Assembly: GCA_003650545.1 (NCBI GenBank)
Contig: QMQO01000011.1
Coordinates: 1 to 36,139 of the forward strand
Direction: 5' to 3'
Length of the DNA: 36,139 nucleotides
Origin: Candidatus Woesearchaeota archaeon
GTDB taxonomy: Archaea > Nanobdellota > Nanobdellia > Woesearchaeales > B72-G16
Part shown: positions 1 to 8,639 of the stretch, piece by piece
How the letters are laid out: every line of letters begins with the position of its first letter
Numbering within the stretch: position 1 is the stretch's first letter
Notes under the pieces: generated by a model
What the model was told of the DNA's origin: nothing
What the model saw: the letters and a program-made list of their open reading frames with translations, nothing else
Database searches by the model: none
Translations under genes and position numbers: made by a program

Positions 1-77
1 AAAAAGAATAGTGAGCCAAAATCACATAAGCACTTCTTAATAAGATTTTTCATGATGTTATGATGCTATATTAAAAA

Positions 78-1367
78 TCAACCCCTTCCCCATTTTTTTA
101 TTGCTTTATACAACTCAGGATACTTCTTCTTATAGACATCATATCCTTCTTTAGCATAATACGCTTCAACTGCTTGTCTTACAGCTTTTGCTCCTGCAAG
201 AGTTCCATCAGGATGCCCTGTTACACCTCCACCCATCTGAATAACTATGTTCTTACTCATTGTCCTTATAAGCTTTGGCACCATCCCTGGATGAAGACCA
301 CCACTAGCAACTGCCATCACAGGCTTTATGTTATACCACCTCTGTTCAAGAACATGCAATTTCGGATTTGCAAATATCTTCTTATACTCTATATCCTTTA
401 ATAAAGCCAGCTCTTCTTCCTTGCTACCATGCATTTTTCCAATTGCAGCTGTGCCAATATGTAACTGGTCTACTCCAATTAACCTGGCAGCATCAGCAAG
501 AACAGCCATGCTGATACCATGCTTCTCGTTTCTGGTTAAAGCAGCATGCCCAGCTCTATGAGCATGTATAAACTGCTTATCATTTCTCTCCCTCATAGTC
601 TGTAAACCCGCCCAACCTGCTGTTAGAATATCAATCATAATATATTCACCACCATTCATCTTAACATGAGCAGCTCTGCGGACCATTTCAATGGTCTCTG
701 CAGTTATGTTAGGCATGTAAATCTTTTTCTCACCAGTTTCTTTCTCAGCCCTATCACGCATCTTCAATGTCAGCTCTATTCTTTTCTTAAACTTATTAAA
801 TGACATGCTTGATAAATTTTCATCATCTTTCACTATGTCAAGTCCACCAACCCAGGCATTATATGCAATTTTTGCATGCTGTTTTTCATCCAAGCCTACT
901 TTCGGTTTCACAATTGTACCAAGCAATGGTCGTCTGTAGACCTTTGTAAGTTTTCTTATACCTTCTATCCCAAACCTTGGTCCTTTAAATTTATCTATTA
1001 TCACCTTTGGATAGCTGACATCTTCCAAACGTAAATTTTTCACAGATTTCATGCCAAACACATTACCACCAATACTAGAAAAAATTTGAGGCATGTTACC
1101 TGCTTCAAATAATTCATGCGGGTAAGCAATCTTAATGATGTTTTTCTTAGAATCCATATAAAAAATCGTTGGTCTCAACTTTTTAGCAATTTTAGGATTC
1201 ATTGTTTTGATTGTTGTCCATGTTCCTATGCTACTTTCTGCTGCAACATAAACAGCAGCTTTCCAGAACTGAACTCTATATGGTTCCATATAATATTCAA
1301 CAACAACATCATTCCTTGAAGGCTTATAATTCTTATCGATATAAGCGCGATTTGCATAAGCGGACAT
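78..1367 (-). CDS. rbcL: Ribulose-bisphosphate carboxylase large chain, archaeal form III-like
   Basis: 429 aa; AAESSIGTWT, GTIVKPKVGL, GGLDIVKDDE (carbamylated Lys plus Asp/Glu), HAHRAGHAA, GKMHGSKEE loop-6 Lys, VASGGLHPG and QMGGGVTGHPDGT; GAGGTGATG ribosome-binding site before the ATG. Confidence 0.96.
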   Translation of the reverse strand: MSAYANRAYIDKNYKPSRNDVVVEYYMEPYRVQFWKAAVYVAAESSIGTWTTIKTMNPKIAKKLRPTIFYMDSKKNIIKIAYPHELFEAGNMPQIFSSIGGNVFGMKSVKNLRLEDVSYPKVIIDKFKGPRFGIEGIRKLTKVYRRPLLGTIVKPKVGLDEKQHAKIAYNAWVGGLDIVKDDENLSSMSFNKFKKRIELTLKMRDRAEKETGEKKIYMPNITAETIEMVRRAAHVKMNGGEYIMIDILTAGWAGLQTMRERNDKQFIHAHRAGHAALTRNEKHGISMAVLADAARLIGVDQLHIGTAAIGKMHGSKEEELALLKDIEYKKIFANPKLHVLEQRWYNIKPVMAVASGGLHPGMVPKLIRTMSKNIVIQMGGGVTGHPDGTLAGAKAVRQAVEAYYAKEGYDVYKKKYPELYKAIKKWGRG

Positions 1368-1497
1368 TTCATCACCTCTTTACTACAAAAAAATATCTTT
1401 TTCTTTATATAAATTTTGGATTCTGTACGGGTAAATCGCAATAAGATTTTGATAAATTTTGTTTATTGTTTATTTAGAATTATTAGAATAAAGTTCA

Positions 1498-1523
1498 GCA
1501 ACCCGCTCTTCGGAGCGGGTTGC
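1498..1523. terminator. 11-bp perfect hairpin with TTCG tetraloop (possible terminator of the 1554-2246 gene)
   Basis: gcaacccgctc-ttcg-gagcgggttgc, lying between the 3' end of the 230-aa gene and the 5' end of rbcL. Confidence 0.6.
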
Positions 1524-1553
1524 ATCATCTATCACATCTTTTTCCCAAGCAAA

Positions 1554-2246
1554 TTATTTATTACCAAAATAAAAATACTTCTCTATCGATACATCTTCTG
1601 AGCTAATGTCACCCACCTTAGGGTGAGGCATTTTTTTCTCTTTTGACTTTTGCTCTTTGGATTCTTTAGACTCATCAGGTTTTAATTCTTTTGATTCTTT
1701 TTCTGCAACTGTTTTTTCTTTTGGAACATTGTATTCAGCTTCTGGAGAATTTGTAGACTCAACTTTAATTACCTTACTCTTTAAAGCTGCAACATCATCG
1801 TTAAGCACATCAACCTTATCTTTTAGCGTTTTTATCTCCATCACAAGCTCATTGATAACTGCTTGTAGTTTTGTTTGTAATGTCTTAGCAAACTCATCTG
1901 GATCAAAACTTGTAGTAGCTTTTTCTTCTCTTCCTTCTTTGGCTAGTGTTTTAGCTGACTCAACATCGCCTAACTCTTCAACCTCTGCCATTATCGGTTC
2001 TTTTGCTGGTTCTGTAATATCTTCATTAGTTTGTTTTTTATTCTGTTTTATGGAATCGTCTTGCCAGTACTCTTGAATCTTTTCTTTATCAGCCTCAAGC
2101 ATCGCTGTCACCTCAGAAAGAGATTTGTCGCCTTTTTCAAGAATATCACGAGCCATCCTTGTTGCTGTCTCCAGATCATCAGCATGGCCTGTTTGAAGCA
2201 ATGATTTAGCCAAAGCATTTATCTTTTGAATCTGTTCAAAATCCAT
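1554..2246 (-). CDS. Hypothetical coiled-coil protein with N-terminal small helical domain and charged KE-rich tail
   Basis: 230 aa; MDFEQIQKINALAKSLLQTGHADDLETATRMARDIL N-terminus, heptad-like centre, Lys/Glu/Ser-rich C-terminus. Confidence 0.8.
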   Translation of the reverse strand: MDFEQIQKINALAKSLLQTGHADDLETATRMARDILEKGDKSLSEVTAMLEADKEKIQEYWQDDSIKQNKKQTNEDITEPAKEPIMAEVEELGDVESAKTLAKEGREEKATTSFDPDEFAKTLQTKLQAVINELVMEIKTLKDKVDVLNDDVAALKSKVIKVESTNSPEAEYNVPKEKTVAEKESKELKPDESKESKEQKSKEKKMPHPKVGDISSEDVSIEKYFYFGNK

Positions 2247-2603
2247 TTTGTCACCGATTTTAAAGATTTGATATCAGAATAATATTGTTGTTTAAAAAGT
2301 TTTCTTATCTGGAGTGGATAGGACAGAGGATAAGTTGTTAAATGTTAGCGCTATCAGTTCACTGACTTGACTTCTAAAGATCTTCCTACTCTGTCATTCT
2401 CTGTAGTGATACTTGAAAAGAACAACAAGTATAATAAAAGAGTGAATTAAAATAGAAACAACAAAAACAACAGAAACATTTTTATATTCTAAAAATCATC
2501 TAGTAGTTTATAAAGTATAAGATTTTTGGACACCAAAATAATTAAAAGATTAAAATCAAGGTTGCATATTTGCCATATTAATCAAAAAAGGGGCGATAGT
2601 TAG

Positions 2604-3386
2604 ATGAAGAAATTAATATCAGTTATAATTTTTCTGTTATTTTTTCCTATGGTTATATCCTTATACAATTTCAATGACGCCAGATACCCAAAATTGTCTA
2701 CAACTACGTACTTTGAAAAGGTGAGTCTTTGTGGCACTAATTTCACATGCGGAATAGACGAAACAAAGATAGAAAACCCACTAATGCCAGGACAAAACTA
2801 TCAATACGATGTCTGTCCTGAAATTTATGCATGTGATGGCATATCGTGCGGCAATAAGCAAGTCTGCCTCCAGGACGATCCTGGCTGTTGTCCTATTAAT
2901 CAGTGGGTACCTGCTGGTGAAGATAACGTTGGTCCTCAGGTTCCAGCAAACTCTCCCATTAAGGTAGGGTATGATAAAAAAAATGACTCATGGTCTGAAT
3001 GCTGCGGCGATGACGATGACGAAGTTCTTGTTGAAAATGGTCCAGGCCCAACAAAATGCTGCAAAGACCACTACAAAGACATTCCAGAATGTGCAGGCAA
3101 AGATCGTTGCGCTGGCAAATTCCTTTGTATTGACATAAACGGAGATTGTGTGGTTGATGCAATTGATCCAGTCACATGCGCAACATCTTATAAGGAGATC
3201 TGTGGAGATGGTATTGACAATGATGGCGATGATGAAATTGACGAAGGTTGCGAAGCAAGCATCAAAGGGATGGTTTGGATTGACAGTGAAGACATAATCA
3301 CAACAAGACGCTTAATCACAAGAGAAGGTCCTGAAGGAAAGCTGAAACGTATAACAGCTATTATAGATGTGTTCAGACAATCGTAG
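2604..3386 (+). CDS. Secreted Cys-rich protein with a MopE-like/EF-hand-like C-terminal motif
   Basis: 260 aa; signal peptide MKKLISVIIFLLFFPMVIS, many Cys, ICGDGIDNDGDDEIDEGC. Confidence 0.8.
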   Translation: MKKLISVIIFLLFFPMVISLYNFNDARYPKLSTTTYFEKVSLCGTNFTCGIDETKIENPLMPGQNYQYDVCPEIYACDGISCGNKQVCLQDDPGCCPINQWVPAGEDNVGPQVPANSPIKVGYDKKNDSWSECCGDDDDEVLVENGPGPTKCCKDHYKDIPECAGKDRCAGKFLCIDINGDCVVDAIDPVTCATSYKEICGDGIDNDGDDEIDEGCEASIKGMVWIDSEDIITTRRLITREGPEGKLKRITAIIDVFRQS

Positions 3387-3474
3387 CAAAATAACCAAAG
3401 TTAAAGCCTTTATACACACCAACTATAACATAATCATAAAATCATATTTAAGATATAAATGACTAGACGCATAA

Positions 3475-3984
3475 TCATATTAGGTAAATAAAATCTTTTT
3501 CTTCTTCTTGTTTTTTGAATCTGTTAAACCTGCTTATCAAAGCATGCTCTAGGTGCTCGATCTTCCTTGGCTCAATCTTTTTCAATAGAGAAATTGCGAT
3601 TTTTGCCTTATCCTTAGCAACTCTCTTCAGCTCTGCAATCGCTTTTGTAACATCCTTAAAATTTTGCGCTGCTGTTAAACTGATAATTTTATCAAACATC
3701 TTATCTGGAAAAGGCAAATCCTCTGCATAAGCACATAAGAATGTCTTTGTATCATCGCCAGCATATTTCATTCTAGCAAGTTTAATCAGACCTTCGCTTG
3801 GATCAACACCATACACCCTACAGTTGAAGTCAGAGCTAATGCCTGTACCACAGCCAACATCTAACAAGACATCTGTTTCTTTAACATTTAGATATGCTTT
3901 AACTATTTCAAGCTTTTTCTTCTGTTCTTGCTCATACAATTCATCATAACTTGGTGCGATTGTATTGTAGAAGTTCATTTTCAA
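3475..3984 (-). CDS. Class I SAM-dependent methyltransferase
   Basis: 169 aa; VLLDVGCGTGISSDF motif I, AEDLPFPDKMFDKIIS; start overlaps the stop of the upstream protease gene by 4 nt. Confidence 0.85.
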   Translation of the reverse strand: MKMNFYNTIAPSYDELYEQEQKKKLEIVKAYLNVKETDVLLDVGCGTGISSDFNCRVYGVDPSEGLIKLARMKYAGDDTKTFLCAYAEDLPFPDKMFDKIISLTAAQNFKDVTKAIAELKRVAKDKAKIAISLLKKIEPRKIEHLEHALISRFNRFKKQEEEKDFIYLI

Positions 3985-6900
3985 CTTACCACTTTAAATT
4001 CCCAACACCTTTGGCCTAAATCGTATTCAATTAGTTCTCCAGTGCTGTACATTAATTCCACACAAACCCTATATCTGCCAGGTTCATTTATCCTTACATT
4101 TTCCTGGTTAAATATTTGGTCTAATTTAACTAAGCTATTTTCTGGTACAGTTATATCCCTATTGGAAATGACATTTAGGTAGTTTGTCCATTGTGCACCT
4201 TGTTGTTTTTGAATTTTTATGTTTATCTTTCCTGAAAACCTATTTGTTCCAAGATTTTCTATTTTTGATTGTGGTCTATGAGCATAAAAACCAGAATGTT
4301 GGTTATCGTGCTGGAATATTGGCCAGTCTAAAGTTTCAGATTTTCCAAGTTCCCACGCATACACATAACCATCGCTTGCAGTAGCAATGATATCCAGCTT
4401 ATTGTTATAATCTATGTCAGCGAAATTTACTGATTTTACACCAGGCCAACCCATGCCTCTATAATAAGGCATGGTGTATTTTGGAAATCCTTCCATCACC
4501 ATTCCGTTATCGTCTAATAAGAAAATAGAATTTCCTCCACAGAACAATCCACAATATCCATGATCACCGAGTGTCCCAAACAATATTTCTGACTTACCAT
4601 CATTATCAACATCAGCTGCAGCTAATGTTGAGGTAGAATATTGCCACCAAATACCCGCAGAATCTCTCACAGGATTGAACACGTCTGTTTTATAGGGCCA
4701 TCCATCTACCACGGTTCCATCATGATTAAGGACATAAACAAGCGGAGGACTGTTTTTACGCCAGTAAGAAGGAATCCACATTGGGGATAATGTTAGTACA
4801 ACTTCTTTATAAGGGTCATCATCAACATTTGCTATTAATATATTAGTAACTTCATTATAATTAATGATATTAGCTGGTGGCCAGCCTTCCATTAAGCTGC
4901 CATCATGGTGATAAGCTATCACTTCGTCTGACTTAGGAGCAAATATTATTTCTAAGTCGCCATCATTATCCAAATCTCCAATGACTGGCTGAGAAACTCC
5001 AAAGAAAGGACCCCATGAAGAAATAGATGTTTCATTTGACCACAATAATTGTGCTTTATTGTTAAGAACTAAAATTCCTTTTTTTCCATTATTATTAGAG
5101 TAAGTTGCAATAATCTCATTTAATCCGTCATAGTTGATGTCACCAATTGCAATTCCATAAATAATTGCATGTTCTATATCTTCTGGACCTTCAAAAAGAT
5201 AAGGCCAACCCTGCATAACTGTCCCATCACTATGAACCACAGTAACTAATGGTTTGTAGAAATAACCCATCACTATTTCCTGCCCAGGATAATCAGGATC
5301 AATGTCTCCAATGGATAAAATATTCAAAGAACAACCGCCTTCAGGAGGTTTATATTTATCAGATTTATAAGAAAGTCCTGGTAATGAATTTCCTGCGACA
5401 TCAAAACCATAAATCCCCCAACTACGTCCTAATGTCAAGATTTCATTTTTCCCGTCATTGTTGATATCGGATATTGCTGAAGGAATTTTGTAATTTGATA
5501 TTGTAAGACTTTTTGGCCAACCTTCTCTTATTGTCCCATCAGCGTGCATTAAAGAGAGTCTCCTACCTATTTTGTCACCTATCTGGACCAAATAATCAAG
5601 TATTATCTCTTTGCCTTGATAATCTTCATCAATATCTGCAATTGTAGCTTTCACATATGTTGCTGTTATTTTACTCTCTATTTTTTTAGGCCAACCTGGC
5701 TTAAGTGTTGAATCAATAGTTACAGTTATTTGTTCTGTACTAATCTTATCATCCTGATGAAACACCTTAAGTCTAATATCATATTCACCACTTTCAAGAT
5801 TCTGTGTATTCCATGTAGCAAACAAACCCTCTGATAAACCTGTCAGTGAAATTCCATCGGATGACCAAGACTCTAAACCACTTCTAGAAAATTCTATAAC
5901 ATAGCTATTATAATCTCTTCTAATATAACCTTCTATTTCCACATTTTTATAAGGACCAAAAATCGAGCCTTCTCTTGGACTTGTTATTTTAATGTTATCT
6001 ATCTCAATCATAGCTTTATCTTCTATGACTTTTCCAGTAGTTGTGGTAAGTGTAAGCTTGATTGTATGATAACCATCTGAAAACTGTGTTGTATCAAAAC
6101 TATCTATCAAAATATTATTTGATGGAAAAACATTTGAATCTTTTATTAATACCCAATCAGACGGATTTCTTCCTTCACCTATTTCAATGTTATATTTTTG
6201 AAAATTTTTGCTAGATAAAGTTCCTTTTATTTGAACTGTTTCACTTATTCTTGAAACAGGGATGTCTATAAATGCAAACAAAGAAGGATCTTCAATCTCA
6301 AATACAGACTCGACATCAATAAGACCATGCCCTTGTTTTATTGATAAATCTCCAATGTAATTTGCAGATCTCATCAGAGCATTTTTTATATCATTTGGAC
6401 TCCAGTCAGGATGCACGTCTTTAACTAAAGCTGCAACACCTGCAACATGCGGAGCTGCCATTGATGTTCCTGAAATTGCCATATGCTTGCTATCAACGCA
6501 CCGATGTACATCTGGTCTAGCAGGGTCAAAATAATTATCATCAATCCCAAATGCAGTATCCCATTGTGCAGCACAAATCTCAACCCCTGGTGCAACAACA
6601 TCGGGTTTTATCAAACTTAAGCCATCAATGTCCCAAACAGGGCCTGTTGAACTGAAGCAAGGTATTTGGTCTATTTGCGTGTCAGTATCTATGCAAGAGC
6701 TATAACTCAAAGTCTCAAAATTACTCTTATAAGTTGCTCCGACAGTTATTGCTTTTCTTGCTGTCCCGGGACTACATATTGTTTCTATATCCGGGCCTGA
6801 GTTTCCAGCTGCAACTACTACAACCACACCTGCATCAACTGCGTTATCAACAGCAGTGCTTTCAGGATCATCTGGGCCACATTCGTCACTAGGAAATCCC

Positions 6901-8639
6901 TTGCAATAAGATCCTAAACTCATACTTATGATGTCAACATGATCAGAAAAATCTCCATCTTGATTAGGGTCAACTGCTCTCTCAATCGCTGCAATTATTG
7001 CGTTCATATTGCCAGTTCCATAGGCATTTAATGTTTTATAAGCATATATCTTTGCTTGAGGTGCAACTCCTTTCAACGTACCTTGGCCAGCAGCTATTGC
7101 TGCACAATGAGTGCCATGTCCGTTATCATCCATAGGATCTGAGTCTCCATTCACAAAATCGTAACCGTCTACAACTTTACAACCAGCCCCCATACAACCA
7201 CCAAGATCAGGATGATGATAATCCACACCAGTATCAATTACTGCAATCGTAATGTCTTTTCCTGTATAACCAAGACTCCAGCTATAATCAGCATTAATGT
7301 GCGGAACAGAACCCATTAAAGTTGCCTTAACCTCTAAATTTGGATAAACATCTTTTACCTCTCTTAACTTTTTGATTTCCTTAGCCTCCTCTCTAGTTAT
7401 GTCAAGAGCTAAACCATTAAACACCTTTTCATATTCTCCAAAAACCACAAGGGTGTTTCCTTGTTCCGAAAGATCTGCAACAGCACTACCAGTCACTAAG
7501 GTTTCTACTTTAGCCTTCTTTAATTTTTTTCTTATTTTATCCTTTATCTTTTGCCTATCTGACATTATTTGTTTTTTTTGTTTAGCAAGTTTTTTTGGAA
7601 CATCCTCACTTGAAGTTGCAAATATCTTGTAAACATATTTAATAGGGTTATAATCACTCATCGCTTCTATCTTTTGCTCATTCTTTTCAGCCAGTTTTTT
7701 TAATGAGACTTCTTTTTTAAGTAACGGTTCTCTTTTAAGTTCTACAATATAACCTTTTGGAGGCTGGACCTCGGGCAATGTTTCACCCAAAATGGCTACA
7801 GCTTCTTGTCCAGTTTCTTCACCATAATACATTTCAGGTGCAATGATTGACTCTTTTTGAAAGTTTGGCGTTACAGTCAACTCTGACCAGTTCCCTAAAT
7901 TTAACTTGCCTGGCTTCTCATAGAAAGTACCGTTAACATTATCTTCAGTATTTTTGTCTGGAGGATCGGTTAGTTTAATCTGTTCGTCTATAGAATACCT
8001 GTCCTTTAATGTTGCTATGAATACTCTTAATCCAGCCCCAAAGCATCCATCCAATAGTTCAACATCACTAATTAGCTCAGGAGAACAAAGTTGGTAACAT
8101 CCATACTTCTGTGCAAACTCAACGTAACAACTATCACGAGTATAACTATCTTTTATAAAGGTACAACCCCAAACGTAATTCAAAACATTCTCACAAATAT
8201 CTGCTACATAAGGAGCTGCTAATGTCTCCCTTTTATAACAAGCATCTTTCTCAGATTCTGGAACCACAGATTCACAAGTCCTATGAACATAGTTATAATA
8301 AGTGCAATCCTGTGGACAGATAGAATAATCCTCGTCTAGATCACACCTCTCATTCCCACACCAAGCACAATACTTCTCAGCACAATTTTTATAACTCAAA
8401 TCTGTTATTAGCCAGCCAGCATCCTGACATTGCTTTACTGTTTTAATGCTGCATTCATTAGTATCGTTGCTTGCAACTGTTGCTGGATCAAACTTAGTAC
8501 AACAAATATGACAATCAGGGCATGATTTAATACAATCCTTCTCAGCACCAGTACAAGGAGGCATCTCTTTAAATTCAACACAACCTGTAACTAGTATAGC
8601 AATTACAACAACAATCGCAATTAAATATTTTATTCGCAT
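3981..8639 (-). CDS. Subtilisin-like (S8) serine protease, predicted lipoprotein, with C-terminal FG-GAP/VCBS beta-propeller repeats
   Basis: 1552 aa; lipobox VTGC; I9-like propeptide segment; Asp (AVIDTGVDYHHPDL), His (DNGHGTHCAAIAAG), Asn (AAGNSG), Ser (SGTSMAAPHVAG); repeats such as SDINNDGKNEIL, GDINYDGLNEII, GDLDNDGDLEII, ADVDNDGKSEIL. Confidence 0.95.
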   Translation of the reverse strand: MRIKYLIAIVVVIAILVTGCVEFKEMPPCTGAEKDCIKSCPDCHICCTKFDPATVASNDTNECSIKTVKQCQDAGWLITDLSYKNCAEKYCAWCGNERCDLDEDYSICPQDCTYYNYVHRTCESVVPESEKDACYKRETLAAPYVADICENVLNYVWGCTFIKDSYTRDSCYVEFAQKYGCYQLCSPELISDVELLDGCFGAGLRVFIATLKDRYSIDEQIKLTDPPDKNTEDNVNGTFYEKPGKLNLGNWSELTVTPNFQKESIIAPEMYYGEETGQEAVAILGETLPEVQPPKGYIVELKREPLLKKEVSLKKLAEKNEQKIEAMSDYNPIKYVYKIFATSSEDVPKKLAKQKKQIMSDRQKIKDKIRKKLKKAKVETLVTGSAVADLSEQGNTLVVFGEYEKVFNGLALDITREEAKEIKKLREVKDVYPNLEVKATLMGSVPHINADYSWSLGYTGKDITIAVIDTGVDYHHPDLGGCMGAGCKVVDGYDFVNGDSDPMDDNGHGTHCAAIAAGQGTLKGVAPQAKIYAYKTLNAYGTGNMNAIIAAIERAVDPNQDGDFSDHVDIISMSLGSYCKGFPSDECGPDDPESTAVDNAVDAGVVVVVAAGNSGPDIETICSPGTARKAITVGATYKSNFETLSYSSCIDTDTQIDQIPCFSSTGPVWDIDGLSLIKPDVVAPGVEICAAQWDTAFGIDDNYFDPARPDVHRCVDSKHMAISGTSMAAPHVAGVAALVKDVHPDWSPNDIKNALMRSANYIGDLSIKQGHGLIDVESVFEIEDPSLFAFIDIPVSRISETVQIKGTLSSKNFQKYNIEIGEGRNPSDWVLIKDSNVFPSNNILIDSFDTTQFSDGYHTIKLTLTTTTGKVIEDKAMIEIDNIKITSPREGSIFGPYKNVEIEGYIRRDYNSYVIEFSRSGLESWSSDGISLTGLSEGLFATWNTQNLESGEYDIRLKVFHQDDKISTEQITVTIDSTLKPGWPKKIESKITATYVKATIADIDEDYQGKEIILDYLVQIGDKIGRRLSLMHADGTIREGWPKSLTISNYKIPSAISDINNDGKNEILTLGRSWGIYGFDVAGNSLPGLSYKSDKYKPPEGGCSLNILSIGDIDPDYPGQEIVMGYFYKPLVTVVHSDGTVMQGWPYLFEGPEDIEHAIIYGIAIGDINYDGLNEIIATYSNNNGKKGILVLNNKAQLLWSNETSISSWGPFFGVSQPVIGDLDNDGDLEIIFAPKSDEVIAYHHDGSLMEGWPPANIINYNEVTNILIANVDDDPYKEVVLTLSPMWIPSYWRKNSPPLVYVLNHDGTVVDGWPYKTDVFNPVRDSAGIWWQYSTSTLAAADVDNDGKSEILFGTLGDHGYCGLFCGGNSIFLLDDNGMVMEGFPKYTMPYYRGMGWPGVKSVNFADIDYNNKLDIIATASDGYVYAWELGKSETLDWPIFQHDNQHSGFYAHRPQSKIENLGTNRFSGKINIKIQKQQGAQWTNYLNVISNRDITVPENSLVKLDQIFNQENVRINEPGRYRVCVELMYSTGELIEYDLGQRCWEFKVVS

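Noticed and set aside
1657-2076. 139-aa plus-strand Ser-rich ORF
   Set aside because: Antisense to the 230-aa coiled-coil gene.
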